A DNA stretch of 64,000 nt from Janthinobacterium sp. (GTDB taxonomy: Bacteria > Pseudomonadota > Gammaproteobacteria > Burkholderiales > Chitinibacteraceae): NCBI GenBank assembly GCA_025360045.1, contig JANYCY010000052.1:114189-178188 (forward strand), written 5' to 3'. The translations under genes and the position numbers were made by a program. The notes beneath the pieces were generated by a model that was given only the letters and a program-made list of their open reading frames with translations, was not told the DNA's origin and made no database searches. This document shows, piece after piece, positions 9,241 through 18,188 of this stretch (within the stretch, counting starts at the first letter, position 1; each line of letters opens with the position of its first letter).

Positions 9241-9500
9241 CTACGCTCTCTGCATGGGGCTTTTACCCTCCCCTTGAAGCACGCCGAAGCGAGGAACAAG
9301 CGGGCGGGGTTTCTTTGATGCCTGTCTGAGCGAAGCGAGTTCCGCAGCCGCCGCTCGATTGTCCGCAGTGAGGGGTTTCGTGCGTTTGGGGTTGCGGCTT
9401 TGGTTCTTTTCTTGGCCGTTCAAGAAAAGAACGCCCCCGCGGTGGCTACCGCTCCTAAATTAACGTGCCGAAGGCACTAAAAAGATCTTTTTGAATTTTA
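9241..9500 (-). repeat. R3 MITE-like repeat, incomplete copy
   Basis: About 260 bases matching the R3 family in reverse orientation: CCTTGAAGCACGCCGAAGCG, then CGATTGTCCGCAGTGAGG, then TTTCTTGGCCGTTCAAGAAA, then GTGCCGAAGGCACTAAAAAG. The terminal inverted repeats of the full-length copies are missing. It occupies most of the LysR/DsbA intergenic region (9167-9612) and probably separated an older divergent promoter pair. No credible coding sequence. Confidence 0.75.
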
Positions 9501-9612
9501 GCCCCCCTACCCTACATTGTTCCATATTTATAAACATTCAATTCTTAATTGGCGTATTTATCTAATCAATCAACACAGGCAAGATAGCAACATATTCTTT
9601 AGGACACACAAC

Positions 9613-10227
9613 ATGCTTCATCTCTTATTTGATCCTCTTTGTGGTTGGTGTTACGGCGCAGCGCCGGCGCTTTCTGCTTTAAAAGCACACACAAACCTGA
9701 AATGGCAGTTGCACCCAACGGGACTTTTTTCCCATCCGCAAGCGATGAATGCAGAGATGGCAAGCTACTTTTGGAGCAACGATCAGCGTATCGCCAAAAT
9801 GACTGGCCAAGAATTTAGCCAAGCGTACAAAGACCATGTTTTAGCTGACTTAGATACTCCCTTTGATTCAACGCCATCTACCTTGGCCTATTACCTGATT
9901 AGTCTAGCTGTGCCCGAGCAAGCGATTGATGTGCTACACCGTGTGCAGCAACTACGCTACGCCAAAGGCACGCAAGAAGCGGCGGCCTTTATTGAGCTAG
10001 CAGTGGAATTTGGTCTAGATGCCGAGCAGTTTGCCCAAGACTTTGCCGCAGGCTGGCCAAAAGAATTACGCGCTATAACACAGAACGCTCAAACTTTAAT
10101 GCAAGAAAATGGCTTGCGCGGCGTACCCACGCTGCTATTACAAAAGGGCGATCAACTCTCTGTCGTTCCTAGCTCTTTGATGTACCAAGACCCACAAGAT
10201 TTAATTGATTTTGTAGCAAAGCAGTAA
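9613..10227 (+). CDS. DsbA-family (FrnE-like) thioredoxin-fold protein
   Basis: A 204-residue cytoplasmic thioredoxin-fold protein with the redox motif CGWC at residues ~10-13 (FDPLCGWCYGAAPAL). It has a helical insertion typical of DsbA/FrnE proteins and a cis-Pro loop (RGVPTLLL). Start chosen at ATG 9613, preceded by AGGA. An upstream TTG extension (9517) would put unlikely residues before the strand. No signal peptide, unlike periplasmic DsbA. It is followed 41 bases later by an NAD(P)-binding protein; the two and the divergent LysR gene could form a redox-stress unit (inference). Confidence 0.8.
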   Translation: MLHLLFDPLCGWCYGAAPALSALKAHTNLKWQLHPTGLFSHPQAMNAEMASYFWSNDQRIAKMTGQEFSQAYKDHVLADLDTPFDSTPSTLAYYLISLAVPEQAIDVLHRVQQLRYAKGTQEAAAFIELAVEFGLDAEQFAQDFAAGWPKELRAITQNAQTLMQENGLRGVPTLLLQKGDQLSVVPSSLMYQDPQDLIDFVAKQ

Positions 10228-10268
10228 TAAATCCGCTTCATACACTGATATTTAAACAAGGAATCACC

Positions 10269-10907
10269 ATGAAAATCGCAATCATCGGCGCAACAGGTTA
10301 TGTCGGCTCTAAACTCTTAAACGAAGCACTTGAGCGCGGCCATCAAGTCAGCGCCTTGGTACAAAACATTGCCAAACTGCCTGCTCACGCAGCGCTTACT
10401 GCCGTCAAAGCAGATGTCAACGACGAAGCCACACTGACTGCCCAATTAGCGGGCCACGATTTGGTCATTAGCGCATTTAGCGGCCATGCGGCTGGTGATG
10501 TTTACCAATACTTTGTTGATGGCTTTCAGCACATTCTAAACAGCGTAAAAGCTTCGGGCGTGCCACGTTTTCTCGTCGTTGGCGGCGCTGGCAGCTTAGA
10601 AGTCGCCCCTGGCGTGCAAGTAGTAGACACCCCCAGCTTTCCTGCCGAATGGAAAGGCTCGGCACTCGGTGCACGCACCGCACTAGAATTACTGCGCAAA
10701 GAAAGCGCGCTGGACTGGACACTGCTCAGCCCATCTGCCCATTTAGAGCCAGGCGCACGCACAGGTGAATTCCGTTTAGGTGGCGATCAGCTGCTTGTAG
10801 ACGCTCAAGGTGAAAGCCGTATTTCGGTAGAAGACTTTGCTGTAGCGATGCTCAATGAAGCAGAAAACGCCCAGCACAGCCGTCAACGCTTTACCGTAGG
10901 CTACTAA
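10269..10907 (+). CDS. NAD(P)H-binding Rossmann protein (NmrA/YwnB-like)
   Basis: A 212-residue atypical short-chain dehydrogenase. It starts with the glycine-rich dinucleotide motif GATGYVGSKL (residues 7-16), followed by the acidic turn in the KADVNDEATL segment. It resembles YwnB/NmrA-like flavin- or quinone-oxidoreductase relatives. An AAGGA ribosome site precedes the ATG. Likely co-transcribed with the DsbA-like gene. Substrate unknown; the call is to family only. Confidence 0.75.
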   Translation: MKIAIIGATGYVGSKLLNEALERGHQVSALVQNIAKLPAHAALTAVKADVNDEATLTAQLAGHDLVISAFSGHAAGDVYQYFVDGFQHILNSVKASGVPRFLVVGGAGSLEVAPGVQVVDTPSFPAEWKGSALGARTALELLRKESALDWTLLSPSAHLEPGARTGEFRLGGDQLLVDAQGESRISVEDFAVAMLNEAENAQHSRQRFTVGY

Positions 10908-10940
10908 GCTAGTGCTTCAGCCTACCCAGCTGACCTAAGC

Positions 10941-10975
10941 AATTGGCTGCTCATCCCAACGGGTGAGTAGCCAAT
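10941..10975 (+). terminator. Strong hairpin after the DsbA-like/Rossmann pair
   Basis: Arms AATTGGCTGCTCATCCC and GGGTGAGTAGCCAATT pair over about 16 positions around a 3-base loop. It lies 33 bases after the stop and before the exporter gene. There is no good T-run, so it may terminate only partly or be an mRNA 3' hairpin. Confidence 0.5.
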
Positions 10976-11143
10976 TCGGCTTGCTATTTACTACCACGCC
11001 ATCCACAGAGTGAAGTATAAAAATTCAAACAATAAGCGATAGCGGACATTAATCTTATAAATCGCTAAATATCCCGCTATTTGTACGCACTTAACTCAGC
11101 GTACAATCACCCACCCTTACCTTCTTTTAAAAAAGCCTAAAGC

Positions 11144-12334
11144 ATGCGCTATTTCCCCCCTTGGCTCATTTTACTTGGCGCACTGACTGCGCTTGGGCCA
11201 CTTTCTATTGATATGTATTTGCCAAGCTTCCCTGCTATTGCGCACAGCTTAGGCAGTAACACCGGCTCGGTTCAGCTTACCCTTGCTAGTTTTTTTACAG
11301 GACTTGCTTTAGGGCAGGCCATTTACGGGCCATTTAGCGATCGCTTTGGCCGTAAACCCCCACTTTACTTCGGTCTGATTGTGTATATTTTGGCCAGCAT
11401 CGGCTGCGCCATCGCTAGCGATGTCAATCAACTGATCGCATTGCGATTCTTACAAGCCCTAGGTGGCTGCTCAGGCATGGTCATTGCCCGTGCTGTGGTG
11501 CGTGATCGCTGCAATGTGCAGGATTCTGCCAAGGCTTTTTCTACCCTGATGCTCATTATGGGCTTAGCACCAATTCTGGCCCCACTTGCGGGTGGCTGGA
11601 TGCTTGGCGCCCTTGGCTGGCGCGCTATTTTTGCCTTTCAAGCCTTATTTGCTGCAGGCTGCTTACTGAGTCTACATTTTAGCTTTAAAGAAAGTCACGA
11701 CACTCAGCACAGCAGCGCACTGGAATTGGGTAAGGTATTAAAAGGCTATGGCAAGCTTTTGCTCGATAAAGAATATATGCACCACACTATGACCGGCGCT
11801 TTTATCATGAGCGGCTTTTTTGGCTATATCGCCGGATCGCCCTTTATTATTATCGAGTTATTTGGTGTAGCGCCTGAAAACTATGGCTGGGTATTTGGCT
11901 CCAATGCAGCAGGTTTTATTATCAGTGGTCAGCTCAATGCGCGATTACTTAAAAACAACCGCACCGAAGCCATTGTCAAACACGCCCTTTGGCTGCCCGC
12001 ACTTTCTGGCTTGGGGCTATTACTGTTACAAATCACCGGCCTGCTGAATTTCCCACTGCTCTTAATTGGCTTATTTGTGTTTATTGCCAGCACCGGCTTT
12101 ATTACGCCCAATACCGGCGCAATGGCGATGAAAAACCATGGTAAACAAGCTGGGCTAGCCTCCGCACTGATGGGCACGCTGCAATTTGGTTGCGCCACCC
12201 TAGCAGGGCTGATGATCGGTGTATGGCACGACGGCACGCCACTGCCGCTACTCACCCTCTTGGCCATTTGTGGTGGCGGAGCGTGGCTGCTTAATCGTGT
12301 AGGGCATCCTAGTTTGGTCGTGGTGAATAGCTGA
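11144..12334 (+). CDS. MFS drug exporter, Bcr/CflA family
   Basis: A 396-residue inner-membrane transporter with 12 hydrophobic segments. The first segment ends in LSIDMYLPSFPAI, a hallmark of the Bcr/CflA (DHA1) subfamily. Motif A is GPFSDRFGRKPPL between TM2 and TM3, and RFLQALGGCSGMVIARAVVRD matches TM4/motif B. Members export bicyclomycin, chloramphenicol, sulfonamides or dipeptides by proton antiport; the substrate here is unknown. Own transcription unit, with repeat DNA downstream. Confidence 0.85.
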   Translation: MRYFPPWLILLGALTALGPLSIDMYLPSFPAIAHSLGSNTGSVQLTLASFFTGLALGQAIYGPFSDRFGRKPPLYFGLIVYILASIGCAIASDVNQLIALRFLQALGGCSGMVIARAVVRDRCNVQDSAKAFSTLMLIMGLAPILAPLAGGWMLGALGWRAIFAFQALFAAGCLLSLHFSFKESHDTQHSSALELGKVLKGYGKLLLDKEYMHHTMTGAFIMSGFFGYIAGSPFIIIELFGVAPENYGWVFGSNAAGFIISGQLNARLLKNNRTEAIVKHALWLPALSGLGLLLLQITGLLNFPLLLIGLFVFIASTGFITPNTGAMAMKNHGKQAGLASALMGTLQFGCATLAGLMIGVWHDGTPLPLLTLLAICGGGAWLLNRVGHPSLVVVNS

Positions 12335-12410
12335 TGTTTGTAGGGTGGGCACATTTATCGTGCTCTATACGCACAATTTAAGCCAAAAACGTAACAAAAA
12401 AGCTGATTTC

Positions 12411-12535
12411 ATAGGGTGTGCAAGTCGTTTTTCTTGCGCACCGCCTCTGCCGCACAATGACAAGTATTGAATCATCGTAGGGCGGGTGAAACCCGCGTAT
12501 TTTTCAGCATGACTCGCGGGTTTCACCCGCCCTAC
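12411..12535. repeat. R1 half-copy followed by an R2 palindrome
   Basis: The 363-base gap between the exporter and alaS holds an R1 fragment (ATAGGGTGTGCAAG, then TTTCTTGCGCACCG; 12411-~12458). After it comes a perfect R2 palindrome (12477-12535) with 21-base arms, GTAGGGCGGGTGAAACCCGCG and its complement, around 17 bases. The remaining 12536-12697 is unremarkable and must contain the alaS promoter. No gene seen. Confidence 0.8.
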
Positions 12536-12697
12536 ACAAGCGGCTTGCACACAAGCTATCCAATCCCCGCCAGCACACCGTCAGTTCCCCCTCCTAAGCT
12601 GCAAGCTCACCCCCTTATTAACAGGGCGCTACCCTGATGGTGGGCTTTCATTTAGAATCAATACTTTCGTATTCACCGAATACCGACCCTACACACT

Positions 12698-15325
12698 ATG
12701 AAATCAAACGAAATCCGCCAGAAATTCCTCGACTTTTTCGCCTCTAAAGGCCACCAAGTCGTTAATTCCAGCCCACTGGTGCCAGGTAATGATCCAACGA
12801 TCATGTTTACCGTGGCCGGTATGGTGCAATTTAAAGATGTGTTTCTGGGCTTTGATAAGCGCAATTACACCCGAGCTACCACCAGCCAAAAATGCTTACG
12901 CGCTGGCGGCAAGCACAACGACTTAGAAAACGTCGGCTACACCGCTCGTCACCACACTTTCTTTGAAATGCTCGGCAACTTCAGCTTTGGCGATTATTTC
13001 AAACGTGACGCGATTCATTACGCTTGGGAATTTCTGACCGGCCCTGAGTGGCTGGCCATTCCTAAGGAAAAACTGTTGGTTACGGTTTACGCCTCGGATG
13101 ACGAAGCGTTTGAAATCTGGAACCAGCAAATGGGTGTGCCTGCGGACAAAATCATCCGCATTGGCGACAACAAAGGCGGTGCTTTTGCCTCAGATAATTT
13201 CTGGGCCATGGGCGACACCGGCCCTTGTGGCCCTTGTACGGAGATTTTCTACGATCACGGCGATCATATCTGGGGCGGCCCTCCGGGTAGCCCGGAAGAG
13301 GACGGCGATCGCTTTGTAGAAATCTGGAACAACGTATTTATGCAATTCAACCGCGATGCAGACGGCGTAATGCACCCGCTGCCTAAGCCATCGGTTGATA
13401 CCGGCATGGGGCTAGAACGCCTGTCTGCCGTATTGCAAAAAGTGCATACCAACTACGAAACAGATGCCTTTGTAACCCTACTGCAAGCCGCAGCGGGCGC
13501 CACCGGCGTACCTTACAATCAGACCACACCTTCACTCAAGGTCATTGCTGACCATATCCGCGCGTGTTCCTTCCTGATTGCTGACGGTGTATTGCCAAGT
13601 AATGAAGGCCGTGGCTATGTATTGCGCCGCATTATTCGCCGCGCCGTGCGTCATGGCTATAAATTGGGCCAGAAAAAATCCTTCTTCTTTACGCTGGTTG
13701 CGGCACTGGTGGCCGAAATGGGCCACGCCTATCCAGAGCTAGCGCAAAAACAACCTCTAATCGAAGAAACGCTGAAATACGAAGAAGAGCTATTTGCCAA
13801 AACGCTAGAAAACGGCATGGCCCTGCTCGATACCGCCTTAGCGGGTGGCAAAACCATCTTGGATGGCGCAACCGCCTTCAAACTCTCTGACACTTACGGC
13901 TTCCCAATCGACTTAACCGCTGACGTTTGCCGCGAGCGCAATGTCAGCGTAGATATGGAAGGCTTTGAAGTGGCGCTGAACACCCAACGCGCACAATCTA
14001 AAGCAGCCGGTCAGTTTAAAGCCGTAACCGGCCTTGTCTACGACGGTGAGGCCAGCTGCTTCCACGGCTACACCGAAAGCACCCAAACCGCCAAAGTATT
14101 GGCGCTCTACCGTGGCAACGAGCCGGTCAAAGTCTTAAACGCCGGTGAAACAGGCGTAGTTGTACTGGATCACACGCCGTTCTACGCCGAATCAGGCGGC
14201 CAAGCCGGTGACGTAGGCAGCATTCGTGCTGCGGGCGACATCTTGTTTGACGTGACTGACACGCAAAAAGTGAAATCTGATGTATTTGGTCATCAAGGCA
14301 CAGTGAGCAACGGCAAGCTAAAAGTAGGCGATGCCGTGACTGCCAGCATTGATCTGGCCAAACGCCAAGCCAGCCAGCGCAACCACAGCGCAACCCACTT
14401 GCTACACGCCGCACTACGCACCGTACTTGGCACGCATGTAGAGCAAAAAGGCTCGCTGGTCACCTTTGAGCGCACGCGTTTTGACTTTAGCCAGCCTAAA
14501 CCCGTCACCCCCGCTGAAATCGCCCAGATTGAAGCCTTGGTGAACGAAGAAATCATGCGTAACGACGCTGTTTCTGCCGCCCAAATGAGCTTTGACGACG
14601 CGATTGCCGCTGGTGCCATGGCACTATTTGGCGAAAAATACGGCGACGATGTACGCGTATTGAAAATGGGCGAATTCTCTACCGAGCTATGCGGCGGCAC
14701 ACACATTGGCCGCACTGGCGATATTGGCCTGTTTAAAATCGTGGCCGAAAGCGGCATTGCGGCAGGGATACGCCGCATTGAAGCCATCACCGGCGAGGCT
14801 GCTTTAGCCTTGGTGCAAGCACAAGATAGCGAAATCAAAGCCCTGGCCGCGATGACGCAATCCAAACCTGGCGAATTAATCGCTAAGCTTGAAAAACTGC
14901 AAGCCGAGCTAAAGCTCGCCCAGAAAGAAGTACAAAACCTAAAAGGCCAAATGGCCTTTGCCCAGCTAGACAGCCTAGTTGGCGGGGCCTTGCGCAGCAT
15001 CAACGGCATCAAATGCATGGCCGCCGTAGTTGAAGGCGCAGAAGGCACCGTATTGCGTGAAATGAGCGACAAACTCATGGACCGCCTACAAAGCGGCATC
15101 GCCCTCCTCGCCAACGTAAGTGAGGGCAAAGTCAGCCTAGTCGCCCGCGTCAGCAAAGACCTAACCGGCAAAGTAAAAGCCGGCGAGCTAGTCAACTTCG
15201 TCGCCCAGCAAGTTGGCGGCAAAGGCGGCGGCAAACCCGACCTAGCCCAAGCCGGTGGTACAGAGCCAGAAAACCTGCCTAGCGCCTTAGAAAGCGTTCC
15301 GGCATGGCTTGAAACAAAGCTGTAA
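12698..15325 (+). CDS. alaS: Alanyl-tRNA synthetase
   Basis: An 875-residue class II aminoacyl-tRNA synthetase that charges tRNA-Ala. The catalytic core (~1-240) starts [20 protein letters not shown] and includes the class II motif region [18 protein letters not shown]. The editing domain (~550-700) has the zinc/editing motifs [12 protein letters not shown] and [13 protein letters not shown], and clears Ser and Gly from tRNA-Ala. The C-Ala/DHHA1 domain ends with [15 protein letters not shown]. Length is normal for bacteria. Single gene with its own terminator. Confidence 0.97.
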   Translation: MKSNEIRQKFLDFFASKGHQVVNSSPLVPGNDPTIMFTVAGMVQFKDVFLGFDKRNYTRATTSQKCLRAGGKHNDLENVGYTARHHTFFEMLGNFSFGDYFKRDAIHYAWEFLTGPEWLAIPKEKLLVTVYASDDEAFEIWNQQMGVPADKIIRIGDNKGGAFASDNFWAMGDTGPCGPCTEIFYDHGDHIWGGPPGSPEEDGDRFVEIWNNVFMQFNRDADGVMHPLPKPSVDTGMGLERLSAVLQKVHTNYETDAFVTLLQAAAGATGVPYNQTTPSLKVIADHIRACSFLIADGVLPSNEGRGYVLRRIIRRAVRHGYKLGQKKSFFFTLVAALVAEMGHAYPELAQKQPLIEETLKYEEELFAKTLENGMALLDTALAGGKTILDGATAFKLSDTYGFPIDLTADVCRERNVSVDMEGFEVALNTQRAQSKAAGQFKAVTGLVYDGEASCFHGYTESTQTAKVLALYRGNEPVKVLNAGETGVVVLDHTPFYAESGGQAGDVGSIRAAGDILFDVTDTQKVKSDVFGHQGTVSNGKLKVGDAVTASIDLAKRQASQRNHSATHLLHAALRTVLGTHVEQKGSLVTFERTRFDFSQPKPVTPAEIAQIEALVNEEIMRNDAVSAAQMSFDDAIAAGAMALFGEKYGDDVRVLKMGEFSTELCGGTHIGRTGDIGLFKIVAESGIAAGIRRIEAITGEAALALVQAQDSEIKALAAMTQSKPGELIAKLEKLQAELKLAQKEVQNLKGQMAFAQLDSLVGGALRSINGIKCMAAVVEGAEGTVLREMSDKLMDRLQSGIALLANVSEGKVSLVARVSKDLTGKVKAGELVNFVAQQVGGKGGGKPDLAQAGGTEPENLPSALESVPAWLETKL

Positions 15326-15343
15326 GCCGGTGATGTAGTCATT

Positions 15344-15379
15344 AAAAAAGCGACTCTTGATTAGAGTCGCTTTTTTTTT
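15344..15379 (+). terminator. Rho-independent terminator of alaS
   Basis: Stem GCGACTC/GAGTCGC, extended by an A-run on the left and a nine-T run on the right, 18 bases after the alaS stop. A classic intrinsic terminator. Confidence 0.9.
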
Positions 15380-15407
15380 GCCTTGAAGTGGGAAAACCCA
15401 AATCTTG

Positions 15408-15440
15408 AAACACGGAGGGCACGGAGTTTCACGGAGAAAA
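15408..15440 (+). repeat. R4 CACGGAG-rich repeat
   Basis: Contains ACACGGAGGGCACGGAG and TTTCACGGAG. Related blocks are at about 46.34, 52.11, 54.43 and 56.65 kb. Short imperfect tandem of an 8-9 base unit. No coding sense; function unknown. Confidence 0.6.
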
Positions 15441-15593
15441 ACATTTTAAACTGAGCCGTTTATTGAGTTTTGAGTCGTATCAACCTCAGAAAAATAGATT
15501 TATATCGCAACACCTTCCGCAGGACTTAAAGCCCCCCTTGAAGCCGCAACACGAAGATAAACAGCTCGGAGTTCCGGAAAAAGCTTGTTTTTT

Positions 15594-15659
15594 GTAGGGT
15601 GTGCAAGTTGCGTTTCTTGCGCACCGCTTTCAGTACGCAAGAAACGCGTCGTTGTACAT
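15594..15659. repeat. R1 interspersed repeat copy
   Basis: Starts TAGGGTGTGCAAG and runs to GTCGTTGTACATCC, with TTTCTTGCGCACCG inside. It directly abuts an R3 copy, so the two elements are stacked. Its right arm has drifted from ACACCCTATA. Confidence 0.7.
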
Positions 15660-15985
15660 CCCATACGCGCCAACTAAATTGTTTTTCATTAGCAATCAGC
15701 GAAAAATCGTAACAACCACGCTCTTTGCATAGGGCTTTTTAAAATCCCCTTGAAACACGCCGGAGCGAGGAACAAGCGGGGCGGGATTTCGGCCAGGGAG
15801 CGAGGCAGCGAGCCAATCCCGCCTGCCGCCGACTCGATTGTCCGCAGCGCAGGGGCCTTCGTGTTTCGTGGGGCGGCCTTCTTTGGCTTCGTTTCTTGGC
15901 CGTTCAAGAAAGGAAGGCCCCTGCGGTGGCCAACCGCTCCAAAATCAACGTGCCGAAGGCACTAAATAGATCTTTTTAGAGCCTG
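15660..15985 (-). repeat. R3 MITE-like repeat, near full-length, reverse orientation
   Basis: Begins with the terminal motif CCCATACGCGCCAAC and continues with TTTTTCATTAGCAATCAGCG, GAGCGAGGAACAAGCGGGG, CTCGATTGTCCGCAGCGCAG and GTGCCGAAGGCACTAAATAG. It is about 325 bases, the size of the complete copies at 29.7 and 46.5 kb. The far terminal repeat has decayed. Non-coding. Confidence 0.75.
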
Positions 15986-16018
15986 CTTACGAACCAGAAG
16001 TTAAAACCCGTTAATTGC

Positions 16019-16262
16019 CCTTTTTAGTGCCTCCGGCACAGTATTTAGGTGCGGGAATCCCCCGCATGGGACTCACTTTCTTGAACGGCCAAGAAAGTAA
16101 GCAAAGAAGGCCGCCCCAACCAGCACGAAAGCCCCTCACTGCGGATAATCGCCTCGGCGAAAAAGGCTGCTCGCTCGCTGCCTCGCTACCCCTTTTCCGA
16201 AACCCCGAGTCGCTTATTCCTCGCTTCGGCGTGCTTCAAGGGGATTTTTAAGCCCCTTGCGG
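16019..16262 (+). repeat. R3 MITE-like repeat, partial, forward orientation
   Basis: A second R3 copy, head-to-head with the previous one: GTGCCTCCGGCACAG, TTTCTTGAACGGCCAAGAAA, AAAGCCCCTCACTGCGGAT, CGGCGTGCTTCAAGGGGA. Diverged and lacking both terminal repeats. Together the two copies fill the region between alaS and the McrB-like gene. Bases 16263-16523 are AT-rich and probably carry the promoter of the restriction genes. Confidence 0.7.
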
Positions 16263-16523
16263 AAAGTAGCTACAGACATCCATTTCACTGAGATTGAAAC
16301 GACTCAAAACCCAATTAAAGGCTTAATCCAGAATATATATATCCGCCAAGCTCCAGGCTCTCTCTGCGCTTCTTTACAAACAAAAAAACATGCATATTTA
16401 CGCTATAGGCACAAAAACGTACAATCACCATTAAATAGACTCACATGCAGCATAAATTCACTCGCCCAGCTTGGGTGCTTTGAAAAACGACTTGAACAAA
16501 ACTACGGTACAGGTAAAAAAAGA

Positions 16524-18077
16524 ATGAATGACCCACACCCAATTAAACCCACTTTAAGTCGTGCAATAACTACTGACAATCAATCCTCAACAAGCGTAAA
16601 TTTAAAAAAATCATTCATTGTATGGATGAAGAAAAATGGCGACTCTGAGAAAACAATAACGAATTATTCTCAAACTGCGATTAATTTAATAGATAAACTT
16701 ATTAAAGAAGCGCCGCTCAATGCTCCAAACATATACAGCATCACCTCGTCATACAAACTAGACCAATTAATAGAAAAATTAGAAAAAACCAGTGAATGGA
16801 AAGAAAAAAATGAAATTGGCAAAGGGATGTATCAAGCTTCACTCCGTAAATATAGACAATTCTTAAATTCACCTACTGACCTCCCTAAACCCTTCCTCCT
16901 TCTCGCTGGAATCTCCGGCACAGGGAAATCACGTTTTGTACAAGAGCAAGCACGATTAGAAAGGCCAGATTTAAGTAATTACCTCAACATCCCTGTTCGC
17001 CCCGATTGGCATGAGCCTTCTGATTTACTTGGCTATGTTTCACAAATCAATGGCAAAAGATATATTGCCACTGATTTTCTGACCTTTATTGTTGCAGCAT
17101 GGCGTGCAGCCATTTCATTTGCAGATGCCACTCGTTTTGAGCTAAAACCACTCAATGAGATTCATACATTTTGGTGCTGCCTCGATGAAATGAATTTAGC
17201 GCCGGTGGAGCAATATTTTGCTGACTATCTATCTGTATCTGAAAATCGCCAATGGCAAGATGGGCAATATATTTGCTCCGCACGTAATACCTTAATACAA
17301 AGTGGCTTATTACAGCGACTAAAAAACAATGCAGAACTACGTACTCAACTCGGATTTTTATCCGCCGATGAAGGTCTATGGCAATACTTTTTAGCCAATG
17401 GCATCCCATTGCCCCCAAATCTTATTGTTGCCGGAACGGTAAACATGGATGAAACCACACACGGTTTTTCAAGAAAAGTGATTGATCGTGCATTTACCAT
17501 TGATTTCGGTAAATTTTTCCCCAACGTGCTTGATGATTTTTTTGCACCGAAAACCATCAATAAAGCACTGAGCTTCCCAACATTATCCAGCGCCACGCTT
17601 GAAGATTTAGCGGCGATCGAAATTGATGCCGATGGACAAAAAACCATCAGCTTTATTAAAGCAATTAATCAACGCTTGGCGGACACACCGTTTGAATTGG
17701 CCTATCGTGCGCTGAATGAATTATTATTAGCCGTTATTTGCTTTGCACCTAAAAGCGAAGCAGAATTACAAGCGGTATGGGATGATTTTTTGATGAGCAA
17801 GCTATTACCGCGTATTGACGGCGATAGAGATAAATTAAAGCCGCTAGATACCAATTCGGATTATGACACGACAATAAAAAAAGAACCTTCGCTACTCACT
17901 GAATTGCAAGCCATCCTAGCAACTCAAATGCCTTTGATTTGGAACACCCAGCGCATTGATTTATTGCGCAGTACGACCGATGGCAAAGAGATTCCTATCA
18001 AATGCCGCAGTAATGGCAAGCTCGAATGGATGCATGATCGTTTAGTTGCAAATAGCTTTACGAGCTTTTGGCCTTAA
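16524..18077 (+). CDS. McrB-like AAA+ NTPase of a type IV (McrBC-like) restriction system
   Basis: A 517-residue protein starting at ATG 16524; a TTG at 16257 is open but lies in the R3 repeat. Residues ~25-120 are a helical domain resembling an integrase core-binding fold (FIVWMKKNGDSEKTITNYSQ). The AAA+ motor has Walker A GISGTGKS (~128-135), Walker B LDEMNLAPVEQYFADYL (~217), and a sensor region VAGTVNMDETTHGFSRKVID with Asn at the McrB GTP-specificity position. McrB-type rings hydrolyse GTP to translocate modified DNA and feed it to a nuclease partner. The partner is the DUF2357/PD-(D/E)XK gene 111 bases downstream. AT-rich composition at the 5' end suggests horizontal acquisition. Confidence 0.8.
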   Translation: MNDPHPIKPTLSRAITTDNQSSTSVNLKKSFIVWMKKNGDSEKTITNYSQTAINLIDKLIKEAPLNAPNIYSITSSYKLDQLIEKLEKTSEWKEKNEIGKGMYQASLRKYRQFLNSPTDLPKPFLLLAGISGTGKSRFVQEQARLERPDLSNYLNIPVRPDWHEPSDLLGYVSQINGKRYIATDFLTFIVAAWRAAISFADATRFELKPLNEIHTFWCCLDEMNLAPVEQYFADYLSVSENRQWQDGQYICSARNTLIQSGLLQRLKNNAELRTQLGFLSADEGLWQYFLANGIPLPPNLIVAGTVNMDETTHGFSRKVIDRAFTIDFGKFFPNVLDDFFAPKTINKALSFPTLSSATLEDLAAIEIDADGQKTISFIKAINQRLADTPFELAYRALNELLLAVICFAPKSEAELQAVWDDFLMSKLLPRIDGDRDKLKPLDTNSDYDTTIKKEPSLLTELQAILATQMPLIWNTQRIDLLRSTTDGKEIPIKCRSNGKLEWMHDRLVANSFTSFWP

Positions 18078-18127
18078 TTTCTTCATATTCAATAGCAAAT
18101 ACGCTCCAATCAAGAAAGATGTTATTC

Positions 18128-18152
18128 GTAGGGCGGGTGCAACCCGCCCTAC
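18128..18152. repeat. R2 minimal palindrome
   Basis: A perfect 25-base palindrome with 11-base arms, GTAGGGCGGGT and ACCCGCCCTAC, around GCA. It sits between the McrB-like and DUF2357 genes, where it could act as an intra-operon hairpin. Confidence 0.8.
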
Positions 18153-18188
18153 GAGAGCGTTTCATCAAGCCACTCGAATAAGCTGCCC

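Noticed and set aside
14293..15342. 349-codon open frame antisense to alaS
   Set aside because: Lies wholly opposite a certain alaS gene and has a low-complexity, Ser/Arg/Pro-rich composition typical of a reverse-strand shadow.
16257..16523. N-terminal extension of the McrB-like protein from a TTG
   Set aside because: Begins inside an R3 repeat and encodes a stretch without family features; ATG 16524 with a purine-rich upstream is a better start.
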